Shown here: positions 8,836-17,348 of the stretch, piece after piece
Numbering within the stretch: the first letter of the stretch is position 1
Layout of the letters: every line of letters begins with the position of its first letter
NCBI RefSeq assembly: GCF_028551275.1
Contig: NZ_CP117025.1
Location: 62,001 to 126,000, forward strand
From: Sphingomonas hankookensis
GTDB lineage: Bacteria; Pseudomonadota; Alphaproteobacteria; Sphingomonadales; Sphingomonadaceae
Direction: 5' to 3'
DNA length: 64,000 nt
Notes under the pieces: generated by a model
Databases searched by the model: none
What the model was told of the DNA's origin: nothing
Seen by the model: only the letters and a program-made list of their open reading frames with translations
Made by a program: the position numbers and the translations under genes

Positions 8836-9056
8836 TCAGCCAGGACCCCCATCCGGCGCTGCTTCCTGTCGTACAGGATGGGGGGCGGCGATTAAATATC
8901 GGTATATCGTCAATTCGACGGAATGGCGGAAAAGTCCTTACTTTCCCGACCATCCTCAGCAACGAGTTACGGAATTTACGCAACTGCTAAACACTGTTCT
9001 GTCGCCAGAACGATTTCAACTGCTTAGTATTCGGTATCCATCGTCGGATGCCGGCG
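8836..9056. other. Intergenic region upstream of the MHYT gene
   Basis: The region must hold the promoter of the MHYT-GGDEF-EAL gene and the end of the S9 peptidase transcript. A short hairpin, GTTCTG/CAGAAC at 8996-9011, could help end peptidase transcription but lacks a T-run. No open frame here is convincing. Confidence 0.4.
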
Positions 9057-11486
9057 CTATTTCTGCACCGGCACCGCCGCCACCTTCGGCTTGACATACC
9101 GGTCGAGCCAGTCGGTCATCTGCCACAGCGTCTCTTCGGTCGATTCCAGCGCGCGATAGCCATGCGCCTCGTTGGGCAGCACGACATAGCGCACGGTCGC
9201 GCCATTTCCTTTAAGCGCCGCGTACATCCGCTCCGACTGGATCGGGAAGGTGCCGCTATTGTCGTCCGCCGCACCATGGATCAGCAGGATCGGCTCCTTG
9301 ATCCTGTTGGCATAGGTGAACGGGCTCATCTCGGTATAGGTCGACGTCGCCTGCCAATAGGTGCGCTGTTCCGCCTGGAACCCGAACGGGGTCAGCGTGC
9401 GGTTATACGCGCCCGACCGGGCAATGCCGGCGCGGAACAGGTCGGTATGCGCCAGCAGGTTGGCGGTCATGAACGCGCCATAGCTGTGCCCGCCGACCGC
9501 CATGCGATCGCGGTCCGACACGCCCAGCTTCACCACCGCATCGACCGCGGCTTGCGCATCGGCGCGCAGCTGCTGGACATAGGTGTCGTTGGCCTCCGCG
9601 CCATTCTCGCCGATGATCGGCATCGACGGATCGTCGAGGATCGCATAGCCCTGGGTCAGCAGGAACAGATGGCTGATCCCGCGCGGCCGCACGAAGCGAT
9701 TGCCCTGGTCGACCGTCTGCCCGGCGACCTTCGCATCGGTATATTCGGCCGGATAGGCCCAGAGCAGGGTCGGCAGCGGCCCGTCGCGCTTCGCATCATA
9801 GCCGGCGGGCAGATAGAGCGATCCCGACAGCGGCAGGCCGTCGGCGCGGTTGTAGGTGATCGTGCGCTGGGTGACGCCGGCCAGCGCGGGGGCGGGATCG
9901 GCGAAATCGGTGACCGGCTTCGCGCTGCCGCCCTTGACCGGACGCAGCATGTAGTTGGGGGCCAGCTTCGCGCTTTCGCGCCGCGTCAGCATCCGCTGCC
10001 CCTTGTCGTCGAGCAGCGCGACGACGGTTTCGTAATAGGGTGCCCTGGCGGTCCAGAGCCGCTTCTGTTCGCCGCCCGCGACCGGCATCACGCCCAGGAA
10101 CGGGAAGGCGCCGGCCTTGGTCGCGCCGTCGCCGGTGACGTACACCGCGTCGCGCGCGGGGGTGAAGCGCATCACCGGCTTGCCCGCCGCATTCTCTTGC
10201 GTGATCGGAAAGCCGGGATCGCCATATTGATCCTGATAATTGCGGGTCAGCAGCGTGCGTGCCGGCCCGGGACGGCCGGGCGAGACGCCCAGGCGATGTT
10301 CGGTGCGCGTGCGCCATTCGCGGTCGACCACCATCGCGAAATCGTCATTGCCCCAGAACACCGTCGCAAAGCGCGCCGGCGTCTGCGCCAGTTCGACCGG
10401 AGCAGCGGTGAACGGTGCGGCCTGCATCATCACCCGGTCGTGGAACGCCACCTTCGCCTTGGGATCGCCGCCGTCCAGCGCCTCCGCCCAGACGAGGGTC
10501 GCCGGCGCATCGGCGCGCCATGTCGTCTCGCGCGGGCCCTTGAACGTCGCGTCGAAATCGACCGGCAGGTCGTCGGCCAGCGGCCGGTCGACCAGCGTCC
10601 TGACCGGCGTTCCATCGATCGTCGCCACCACGATCTCGGTCGGGAAGAAGCTGGCGGGCAGCAGATAAGAATAGGGGCGCTTCAGCCGCTCGGTCAGCAG
10701 GTAGCGGCCATCGGGCGACACGCTGAAATCGGTCATCAGGCCCGGCTGGCCGATCGGCTGCATCGCGCCGGTCAGGTCGACGCGGACCAGCTGTCCGGTG
10801 AAATAATGGTCGAACAACGCCTCGTCGGTGGCATTGCGCAACAGATCCTCATAGGTCCGCGCCGCCGACACCCGGCCCATGCTTTCCTGCACCACCGGCC
10901 CGGTCGGGGTCGGATCGGCGACCGGCGCCGCGCCGCGGCCGGTCGGGACCATATAGGCGATCAGCGCCTTGCTGTCGGGCGTCCACGCGAACGGCGTGCC
11001 GAACGTCCCGTTCAAGCCCCGCGCAACCATGCGCGCGCTGCCGTCACGCTCGGCGATCCACAGCGACAGCGCATTGGCCTCCTGCACGTAAAACGCCATC
11101 CGCGCGCCATCGGGCGACCAGTCGGGCGCGGCGAAGCGCGTGCCGGCGGGCAGCTTCACCGCGACGCTGCGGCCGGTCGTGATATCCTTGAAACTCAGCG
11201 CGTTCAGCCACTGGACGCGCATCTCCGCCTGCCCATTGGTCGCCGGATCGATGCGATAGCCCGCAAGGCGCAGAATCGGCTTCGACAGATTGGCGATGCT
11301 CGGCAAATTCTCGCGGCCGAGGATCGCCAGCGTGCGATGGTCGGGGCTGACCGCGACCCCCGGCGTCGGCGGGGTTTCCAAAATCTTCGCAATGGCATCG
11401 GGCGCACGGTGATAGCCGGTGGCCGGTTCCTGCGCATGGGCGGTCGTGGCAAGCAGCAGAGCGATCAGACAGGCACCAGCGCGCAT
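9057..11486 (-). CDS. Secreted S9-family serine peptidase (prolyl oligopeptidase type)
   Basis: The 809-residue exported protein has a Sec signal peptide with cleavage after TTAHA (about residue 18). The N-terminal part (about 40-560) is a beta-propeller-like region, and an alpha/beta-hydrolase domain closes the protein. The triad reads Ser668 in GGHSYGAF, Asp742 in HGAADDNSG and His775 in NEAHGY. Overall it is closest to the S9C or glutamyl-endopeptidase-like secreted peptidases common in sphingomonads. It is monocistronic by spacing: the neighbours are separated by more than 200 bases on both sides. Likely role is periplasmic peptide degradation; specificity cannot be read from sequence. 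Confidence 0.92.
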   Translation of the reverse strand: MRAGACLIALLLATTAHAQEPATGYHRAPDAIAKILETPPTPGVAVSPDHRTLAILGRENLPSIANLSKPILRLAGYRIDPATNGQAEMRVQWLNALSFKDITTGRSVAVKLPAGTRFAAPDWSPDGARMAFYVQEANALSLWIAERDGSARMVARGLNGTFGTPFAWTPDSKALIAYMVPTGRGAAPVADPTPTGPVVQESMGRVSAARTYEDLLRNATDEALFDHYFTGQLVRVDLTGAMQPIGQPGLMTDFSVSPDGRYLLTERLKRPYSYLLPASFFPTEIVVATIDGTPVRTLVDRPLADDLPVDFDATFKGPRETTWRADAPATLVWAEALDGGDPKAKVAFHDRVMMQAAPFTAAPVELAQTPARFATVFWGNDDFAMVVDREWRTRTEHRLGVSPGRPGPARTLLTRNYQDQYGDPGFPITQENAAGKPVMRFTPARDAVYVTGDGATKAGAFPFLGVMPVAGGEQKRLWTARAPYYETVVALLDDKGQRMLTRRESAKLAPNYMLRPVKGGSAKPVTDFADPAPALAGVTQRTITYNRADGLPLSGSLYLPAGYDAKRDGPLPTLLWAYPAEYTDAKVAGQTVDQGNRFVRPRGISHLFLLTQGYAILDDPSMPIIGENGAEANDTYVQQLRADAQAAVDAVVKLGVSDRDRMAVGGHSYGAFMTANLLAHTDLFRAGIARSGAYNRTLTPFGFQAEQRTYWQATSTYTEMSPFTYANRIKEPILLIHGAADDNSGTFPIQSERMYAALKGNGATVRYVVLPNEAHGYRALESTEETLWQMTDWLDRYVKPKVAAVPVQK

Positions 11487-11803
11487 TCATACCCCCTTGT
11501 GGTCGTTTGGCGTTCATCCTGACATGCGCGGGCGCCGGGCGCTAGGCGGTTACAAGCGAAACCAGTTCGCGAGGGTCGAGCCCGGGGTGACGAATTTTCA
11601 GAATGATGTTGCGGCTTTCATCGAGGCCGAACCCCCTGCGCGAAACTCTGGCGAAATTTCCGACCTAATAGCGGCACATCCCACAGCTACATCTGTAGTC
11701 GAAAGCTAAACCATTGAATTTGCCTGCTGTGAAAAACTGGCACGGTGGCTGCAATGTAGTTGGCATCACCGGAACCAACCGGAAAATTCAGGGAGCCACC
11801 ATC
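11487..11803. other. Divergent promoter region
   Basis: This 317-base region separates the S9 peptidase gene (minus) from the small secreted protein gene (plus). It includes the sigma-54-like site at 11738-11753. I see no further gene or repeat. Confidence 0.5.
11738..11753 (+). promoter_or_regulatory. Sigma-54-type -24/-12 promoter
   Basis: The sequence TGGCACGGTGGCTGCA matches the RpoN consensus TGGCACG-N4-TTGCW with one mismatch, keeping the essential GG and GC ten bases apart. It sits about 50 bases before the start codon at 11804. No activator gene or binding site was recognised nearby. Confidence 0.5.
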
Positions 11804-12109
11804 ATGACCGCCATCCGTTTCGCCGCTTCGATCGTCCTCGGCCTGGTCGCCACGACCTCGGCCTTCGCCGCCGAACCCAACGAAGTCCCGACGCCCGTCG
11901 CAACCAGCGTTGCCGGTGCGAGCGCGATGGCGACGACGATCACGCTGGCCGCCGGCCCGGCCGCCGTCGCGTACAAGGCCGGTCCGAACGCACGCTACTG
12001 CTTCGTTACCGAACAGGTCGGATCGCGTTTCCGCCGGACCCAGTGCAACACGCGCGCAGGCTGGCAGGCCAAGGGCATCAATCTGGACCGCGCCCTCGCC
12101 GGCTACTGA
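11804..12109 (+). CDS. Small secreted hypothetical protein with two cysteines
   Basis: The 101-residue product begins at ATG 11804, preceded by AGGGAG at about 11789. A Sec signal peptide ends near TTSAFA (about residue 23). The mature part has Ala/Val/Thr-rich sequence followed by a C-terminal segment with YCFVTEQ and RTQCNTRAGW, in which two cysteines could form one disulfide. Proteins ending in this Y-C-F-V...R-T-Q-C-N pattern are common, uncharacterised exported proteins in sphingomonads. The upstream sigma-54-like site suggests regulated expression. Function unknown. Confidence 0.75.
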   Translation: MTAIRFAASIVLGLVATTSAFAAEPNEVPTPVATSVAGASAMATTITLAAGPAAVAYKAGPNARYCFVTEQVGSRFRRTQCNTRAGWQAKGINLDRALAGY

Positions 12110-12164
12110 TCTTTCGACACATCGACCACGGCCGCATCCCGCAAGGGGTGCGGCCGTCGCCCTG

Positions 12165-13052
12165 TCAGGGCAGCGTCGCGCCCATCCCCGCCTGCAACAC
12201 GGCATACCATTCGGCATGGGTCCAGCTGACGCGCAGCGCCCCGGCGGCGGCGCGGATGCGGTCGGCATTCTGCGATCCGACGATCGGGATGACGCCCGCC
12301 GGATGGGCCATGCTCCACGACAGCGCGGCGGTCGCGGCATCGACGTCGAAGCGCTGGCCGTGATCACGCAGCAGCAGCGTGGCGGGATGATCGCCACCGC
12401 TGAGCCGCCCGCCACCCAGCGGCGACCAGCCCAGCACCGCCATCCCGCGCGTCATCGCCTGGTCCAGCACCCCATCGAACAGCGGCTGGGGATGCAGCGG
12501 CGAAAATTCCGGCTGAGTGCTGAGAATCGGCAGGTCGAGGAACGCCTGGAGCGCATCGACCTCCGCCGGGCTGTGGTTCGACACGCCGATCCCGCGCACC
12601 TTGCCCTGCTCGACCATGCGCGTCAGGCTGGCCGCGACCTCCTGCGGATGGGTCAGGAAGTCGCGGCGGTGAATCTGGTACAGGTCGATCCGCTCGATCC
12701 CCATCCGGCCAAGCGAGGCGTCGACCGCCTCCGGCAGATAGCCGGCATCCGACCGATAGGGATTGCCCGGCCGGATGCCCCCCTTGGTCGCGATGACCAT
12801 GGCGTCGCGCAGCGACGGCGCCTCGGCCAGCACCTGCCCGAACAGCGCCTCGGCCGACCCGAAGCCGGCGGGCGTATCCGCGCCATAGATGTCGGCGGTG
12901 TCGAACAGGGTGATCCCTGCTTCCAGCGCCGCCTCCACCAGCACGCGCGCCGGCGCGACCTCGCCGGTAAAGCGCCACATGCCCCAGGCGAGGGGGGAGA
13001 CGAGGATATCGCTCTTGCCGAGCGGGCGGGGATGGGGATCGGGCGTGAACAT
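12165..13052 (-). CDS. Aldo/keto reductase
   Basis: The 295-residue NAD(P)H-dependent oxidoreductase has a TIM-barrel fold. The catalytic tetrad is visible as Asp and Tyr in FDTADIYG, Lys in VIATKGG and His in YQIHRRD. The C-terminal cofactor segment reads IPIVGSQNADRIRAA. It most resembles the YdhF-type subgroup. ATG 13052 was chosen because upstream codons have no family similarity. It is transcribed away from the aminotransferase operon, with about 240 bases between starts. Substrate is unknown. Confidence 0.9.
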   Translation of the reverse strand: MFTPDPHPRPLGKSDILVSPLAWGMWRFTGEVAPARVLVEAALEAGITLFDTADIYGADTPAGFGSAEALFGQVLAEAPSLRDAMVIATKGGIRPGNPYRSDAGYLPEAVDASLGRMGIERIDLYQIHRRDFLTHPQEVAASLTRMVEQGKVRGIGVSNHSPAEVDALQAFLDLPILSTQPEFSPLHPQPLFDGVLDQAMTRGMAVLGWSPLGGGRLSGGDHPATLLLRDHGQRFDVDAATAALSWSMAHPAGVIPIVGSQNADRIRAAAGALRVSWTHAEWYAVLQAGMGATLP

Positions 13053-13288
13053 GGCCGCTGGTGTAGGCGCTACGTCCCTGCCGGCAATGCCGAAAATTCC
13101 GGGCGGTCGCCATGCTTCGCCCGATTGCGCAGTGCCCTTCATTCCGATCCGTCATCAGCAGATGACGCCATTGCGTTTGCGGGGGCCGGCCCGACGGGTT
13201 CATTAGACCGCGCATACGACCCCCCGGGTGCGGCACGCCGAACGGATTGCCCACGCGCCCATTCCCGGATCGACCGGAAGGAACCGCC

Positions 13289-14485
13289 ATGACGCACGCC
13301 CTGATGAACCTGTACAACCGCGCGCCGATCGCGGTGGAGCGTGGCGAGGGCGTGTGGCTGATCGATACCGAGGGGCGGCGCTATATCGACTGCGTGGCCG
13401 GCATCGCCACCGACGCACTGGGCCATGCCCATCCCGCCCTCGTCGCGGCGCTGACGGAGCAGGCGGGCAAATTGTGGCATGTCTCCAACATCTTCCGCAT
13501 TCCGGGACAGGAGGCGCTGGCCGAGCGGCTCGTGGGGGCATCCTTTGCCGACTGCGTGTTCTTCGCCAATACCGGCACCGAAGCGGTCGAATGCGCGATC
13601 AAGACCGCGCGGCGCTATCACCATGTAAACGGCCAAAGCGAGCGGATCGATATCGTCGGTTTCGCCGGGTCGTTCCACGGCCGCACCTATGCCGCGATCA
13701 ATGCATCGGGCAATGCCGGCTATATGGAGGGTTGCGGCCCGCGCCTGCCGGGCTTCGTCCAGCTGTCGATCGACGACGCGGCGGCGATCGAGGCGGCGAT
13801 CGCCAGCCCGACCACGGGGGCGGTGATCGTCGAACCGGTGCAGGGCGAAGGCGGTGCGCGCGCGCTGTCGGGCGAATGGCTGCTGCGCCTGCGCGAACTG
13901 ACCCGCAATCACGGCGTCCTCCTGATCCATGACGAGGTGCAGAGCGGCATGGGCCGGACCGGCAAGCTGTTCGCGCACCAGTGGTTCGACGGCGCGGCGC
14001 CCGACATAATGGCGCTGGCCAAGGCGCTGGGATCGGGCTTCCCGGTCGGCGCCTGTCTTGCCACCAGTGAGGCCGCGAAGGGCATGACGCCGGGTGTCCA
14101 TGGCACGACTTTCGGCGGTAATCCGCTGGCGATGGCGGTCGGCATCGCCGCGTTCGACACGATCGCGAACGAGGACACGCTCGCCCATGCCCGCGCCGCC
14201 AGCGCCAATTTCTTCGAACGGCTGGAGGAGCTCCGCGCCCGCTTCCCCGACGTGATCGCGGAGGTGCGCGGCAAGGGGCTGTTGATCGGCCTGAAGATGA
14301 TCTTCAATAATCGCGAGTTCATGGGGGTAGCGCGCGACCACGGCATTCTGGTCGCGGGCGGCGGCGAGAATTGCGTGCGCCTGCTCCCCTCGCTGCTGAT
14401 CTCGGCGGAGGAAATTGCCGAGGCGGTGACGCGGCTGGAAGCCGCCTGCGTCGCGGCGCGCGGGACGATGGCTAAGGCGGCATGA
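13289..14485 (+). CDS. Class III aminotransferase (ArgD/AstC-like)
   Basis: The 398-residue PLP enzyme resembles acetylornithine and succinylornithine transaminases. It has ANTGTEAVECAIK, SFHGRTYAA, the cofactor aspartate in LLIHDEVQSGMGRTG and Lys245 in ALAKALGSGFPVG as the Schiff-base lysine. ATG 13289 follows GGAAGG. It overlaps the next gene by four bases (ATGA), so the two are translationally coupled. Known homologues act on omega-amino groups of ornithine derivatives, lysine or 4-aminobutyrate. The downstream hglS and ydiJ genes argue for lysine or 2-aminoadipate as substrate here, but this is inference; a succinylornithine role remains possible. Confidence 0.85.
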   Translation: MTHALMNLYNRAPIAVERGEGVWLIDTEGRRYIDCVAGIATDALGHAHPALVAALTEQAGKLWHVSNIFRIPGQEALAERLVGASFADCVFFANTGTEAVECAIKTARRYHHVNGQSERIDIVGFAGSFHGRTYAAINASGNAGYMEGCGPRLPGFVQLSIDDAAAIEAAIASPTTGAVIVEPVQGEGGARALSGEWLLRLRELTRNHGVLLIHDEVQSGMGRTGKLFAHQWFDGAAPDIMALAKALGSGFPVGACLATSEAAKGMTPGVHGTTFGGNPLAMAVGIAAFDTIANEDTLAHARAASANFFERLEELRARFPDVIAEVRGKGLLIGLKMIFNNREFMGVARDHGILVAGGGENCVRLLPSLLISAEEIAEAVTRLEAACVAARGTMAKAA

Positions 14486-15903
14486 GCATGCTGACCTCCA
14501 CCTGCCCCGCGACCGGCGAGACCGTCTGGTCCGGCCCGAGTGCCAGCGCCGCCGATGTCGACGCCGCTATCGCCCGCGCCCGCACCGCCTTTCGTGACTG
14601 GCGGCGTACGTCGCTCGAAGAACGCGTGGCCATCGCCCGCGCCTATGCCGCCGTGCTGAAAGAACGCACCGCACCGCTCGCCGAACTGATCGCGCGCGAA
14701 ACCGGCAAGCCCTTGTGGGAAACCACGCAGGAAGTCGGCACGATGATCAGCAAGGTCGAACTGTCGATCACTGCACAGGCCGAGCGTGCCGGTGAAAAGC
14801 GAAGCGCGATGCCGTTCGGGGAGTCCGTCTTGCGCCACCGCCCGCACGGCGTGATGGCGGTGCTCGGGCCGTACAACTTCCCCGGCCACCTGCCCAATGG
14901 CCATATCGTGCCGGCGCTGCTCGCCGGGAACACGGTGGTGTTCAAGCCGTCCGAACTGACCCCGGCGGTCGGCGCGGCGATGGCGGAAGCTTGGGGCCAG
15001 GCCGGCCTGCCCGACGGCGTGCTGAGCGTCGTGCAGGGCGCGCGCGAAACCGGTGCGGCGCTGGTCGCCGCCGATATCGACGGGCTGCTGTTCACCGGAT
15101 CGGCGACGACCGGCGCGCATTTCCGCCGCGCCTTCGCCGACCGGCCCGACGTGATCCTCGCACTGGAACTGGGCGGCAACAACCCGCTGATCGCGTGGGA
15201 CGGCGACGTGACCGAAGTCGCGGCCCTGATCGTCCAGTCGGCCTATATCACCACCGGCCAGCGCTGCTCCTGCGCCCGCCGCCTGATCGTGCCGCACGGC
15301 GCGTTCGGCGACGCGGTCATCGACGCGGTCGCCGCGCTGATCCCGCGCCTGCCCATCGGCCGCTGGGACGAAAACCCCTATATCGGCCCGCTGATCTCCG
15401 ACGCCGCCGCCGCCACCGCCCGCGCGCAAGTCGCCGCGCTGGAGGCCGCCGGCGCCCGCGCCATCGTGCGCTTCGGCGGGATCGAGGGACGCAGCGCCGC
15501 CTTCGTCACTCCCGCGCTGCTCGACGTGACCGGCGTGGCGGTGCCCGACGAGGAGATTTTCGCCCCCGTCCTGCAGGTGATCCGCGTCGCCGACGTCGAC
15601 GCCGCGATCGACGCCGCCAACGACACCCGCTTCGGCCTGTCCGCCGGGCTGCTCACCACCGACGACGCGCTGTGGGAGCGGTTCGTGGTCGAGGCGCGCG
15701 CCGGGGTGGTCAACCGCAACCGCCCGACCACCGGCGCGGCGGGGGCGCAGCCGTTCGGCGGCATCGGCGATTCGGGCAACCACCGCCCCAGCGCCTATTA
15801 TGCCGCCGATTACTGCGCCTATCCGATGGCGAGCTTCGAGGCGGGGAGCGCGGCGGGTAACTGGGACGCGCTGAAGCCCGTGGTCGAACCCGGCCAGCCC
15901 TGA
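14482..15903 (+). CDS. astD: AstD-like semialdehyde dehydrogenase
   Basis: The 473-residue NAD(P)-dependent aldehyde dehydrogenase has a sequence typical of N-succinylglutamate 5-semialdehyde dehydrogenase: LRHRPHGVMAVLGPYNFPG, FKPSELTP, catalytic Cys262 in GQRCSCARR and the end phrase GNHRPSAYYAADYCAYPMAS. It is slightly shorter at the N-terminus than E. coli AstD. In the arginine succinyltransferase pathway this enzyme follows AstC, and the gene upstream is AstC-like. However, astA, astB and astE are absent here, and the next two genes belong to 2-oxoadipate metabolism. A role as 2-aminoadipate semialdehyde dehydrogenase is therefore an open alternative. Confidence 0.85.
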   Translation: MSMLTSTCPATGETVWSGPSASAADVDAAIARARTAFRDWRRTSLEERVAIARAYAAVLKERTAPLAELIARETGKPLWETTQEVGTMISKVELSITAQAERAGEKRSAMPFGESVLRHRPHGVMAVLGPYNFPGHLPNGHIVPALLAGNTVVFKPSELTPAVGAAMAEAWGQAGLPDGVLSVVQGARETGAALVAADIDGLLFTGSATTGAHFRRAFADRPDVILALELGGNNPLIAWDGDVTEVAALIVQSAYITTGQRCSCARRLIVPHGAFGDAVIDAVAALIPRLPIGRWDENPYIGPLISDAAAATARAQVAALEAAGARAIVRFGGIEGRSAAFVTPALLDVTGVAVPDEEIFAPVLQVIRVADVDAAIDAANDTRFGLSAGLLTTDDALWERFVVEARAGVVNRNRPTTGAAGAQPFGGIGDSGNHRPSAYYAADYCAYPMASFEAGSAAGNWDALKPVVEPGQP

Positions 15904-15977
15904 CCATCCTCCTGCGCGGCACCGGGATCGGCACCCCATTCTCTTTGCCGCGTCCCGATCCTATCTCGAAGGCGACC

Positions 15978-17348
15978 ATGACCCACCGCTTCACCCATCC
16001 CGACGCCATCCGCACCCGTTTTTCCGAAGCGATGTCGGCGATGTACCGCGCCGAAGTGCCGCTCTACGGCGACCTGCTGTCGATCGTGGCGGAGGTGAAT
16101 GCCGAGATACTCGCCACCCGCCCCGATCTCGCGGCGGAAATGGCCGGCGAACTCGACCGGCTGGACGTCGAGCGCCACGGCGCGATCCGGCTGGGCACTG
16201 CGGCCGAACTGCACATGATGCGCCGGGCCTTTGCGGTGATGGGGATGTATCCGGTCGGCTATTACGACCTGTCGGTGGCGGGCGTGCCGGTCCATTCGAC
16301 CGCCTTCCGTCCGGTTGACGACGATGCGCTGAACGCCAATCCGTTCCGCGTCTTCACCTCACTGCTGCGCCTCGACCTGATCGAGGACGAAGGGCTGCGG
16401 GCGGAGGCGGAAGCGATCCTGTCGACCCGCCGGATCTTCACCGACGAAGCGATCCGCCTGATCGAAAAGGACGCGGCAGAGGGCGGGCTCGACGATGCCG
16501 ACGCCGACCGCTTCGTCGCCGAACTGCTCGAAACCTTTCGCTGGCACGGCGATGCACGGGTCGATGCCACGACCTATCACCGGCTGCACGACGCCCACCG
16601 GCTGATCGCCGACGTCGTGTCGTTCCGCGGGCCGCACATCAACCACCTGACCCCGCGCACGCTCGACATCGATGCGGCACAGCGCGCGATGCAGGCGCGC
16701 GGCATCGATGCGAAGGCGGTGATCGAGGGGCCGCCGCCCCGCGCCGTGCCGATCCTGCTGCGCCAGACCAGTTTCAAGGCAATCGAGGAGGACGTGACCT
16801 TTCCCGGCGACCAGCCCGGCCAGCACACCGCCCGCTTCGGCGAGATCGAACAGCGCGGCGCCGCGCTGACGCCCAAGGGCCGCGCGCTGTACGACCGGTT
16901 GCTGGCCACCGCCCGCGGCGAACAGGGGTCGCAGGGGGCCAGCTATGCCGAACGGCTCGCCACCGCCTTCACCGCCTTTCCCGACACGATCGAGGAACTT
17001 CGCGAACAGGGCCTCGCCTGGTTCCGCTACGACCTGACCGACGCCGGGCAGCGGCTGGTGGGCAGCGGGGTTCGCCCGGCCGGCGATATCGATGCGTGGG
17101 TGGCGGCGGGCCATGTCCGCGCCGTGCCGATCGTGTACGAGGATTTCCTGCCGGTCAGCGCCGCCGGCATCTTCCAGTCGAACCTGGGCGGCACCGAACA
17201 GCGCAGCTATGCCGCATCGGCGGCCCGTGCCGCGTTCGAGGACGCGATGGGCGATGCGGTGCAGGACGAACTCGCGCTCTATGCCGACATGGAGGCACGC
17301 TCGATCATGACGGTCCGCGAAGCCTTGCGGGGGGTCGCGGCGGCCTGA
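15978..17348 (+). CDS. hglS: 2-Oxoadipate dioxygenase/decarboxylase (DUF1338, HglS/YdcJ)
   Basis: The 456-residue protein is a member of the DUF1338 family, whose Pseudomonas putida member HglS converts 2-oxoadipate, O2 and Fe(II) to D-2-hydroxyglutarate in lysine breakdown. Likely iron ligands are His79 in ELHMMRRAF and His220 in RGPHINHLTPR, positions close to His70 and His226 of HglS; the third, a glutamate, lies near residue 290-300. ATG 15978 follows GAAGG; the ORF extends 11 codons upstream without similarity. Its stop overlaps the next start (TGATG), so expression with the D-2-hydroxyglutarate dehydrogenase is coupled, which fits consecutive reactions. Confidence 0.88.
   Translation: MTHRFTHPDAIRTRFSEAMSAMYRAEVPLYGDLLSIVAEVNAEILATRPDLAAEMAGELDRLDVERHGAIRLGTAAELHMMRRAFAVMGMYPVGYYDLSVAGVPVHSTAFRPVDDDALNANPFRVFTSLLRLDLIEDEGLRAEAEAILSTRRIFTDEAIRLIEKDAAEGGLDDADADRFVAELLETFRWHGDARVDATTYHRLHDAHRLIADVVSFRGPHINHLTPRTLDIDAAQRAMQARGIDAKAVIEGPPPRAVPILLRQTSFKAIEEDVTFPGDQPGQHTARFGEIEQRGAALTPKGRALYDRLLATARGEQGSQGASYAERLATAFTAFPDTIEELREQGLAWFRYDLTDAGQRLVGSGVRPAGDIDAWVAAGHVRAVPIVYEDFLPVSAAGIFQSNLGGTEQRSYAASAARAAFEDAMGDAVQDELALYADMEARSIMTVREALRGVAAA

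Noticed and set aside
6580..8895. Long plus-strand open frame opposite the MHYT-GGDEF-EAL gene
   Set aside because: It is an antisense shadow in GC-rich DNA: Arg/His/Gln-rich, no domain, and the minus strand has full catalytic motifs.
9048..11522. 824-residue plus-strand frame opposite the S9 peptidase
   Set aside because: Antisense shadow; the minus strand has signal peptide and intact Ser-Asp-His triad.
13289..15903. Complete arginine succinyltransferase (ast) operon
   Set aside because: Only astC-like and astD-like genes are present; the next gene is a DUF1338 dioxygenase, not astB.
13909..15939. 676-residue minus-strand frame across the aminotransferase and astD genes
   Set aside because: Spans two well-identified plus-strand genes and has no recognisable protein features.
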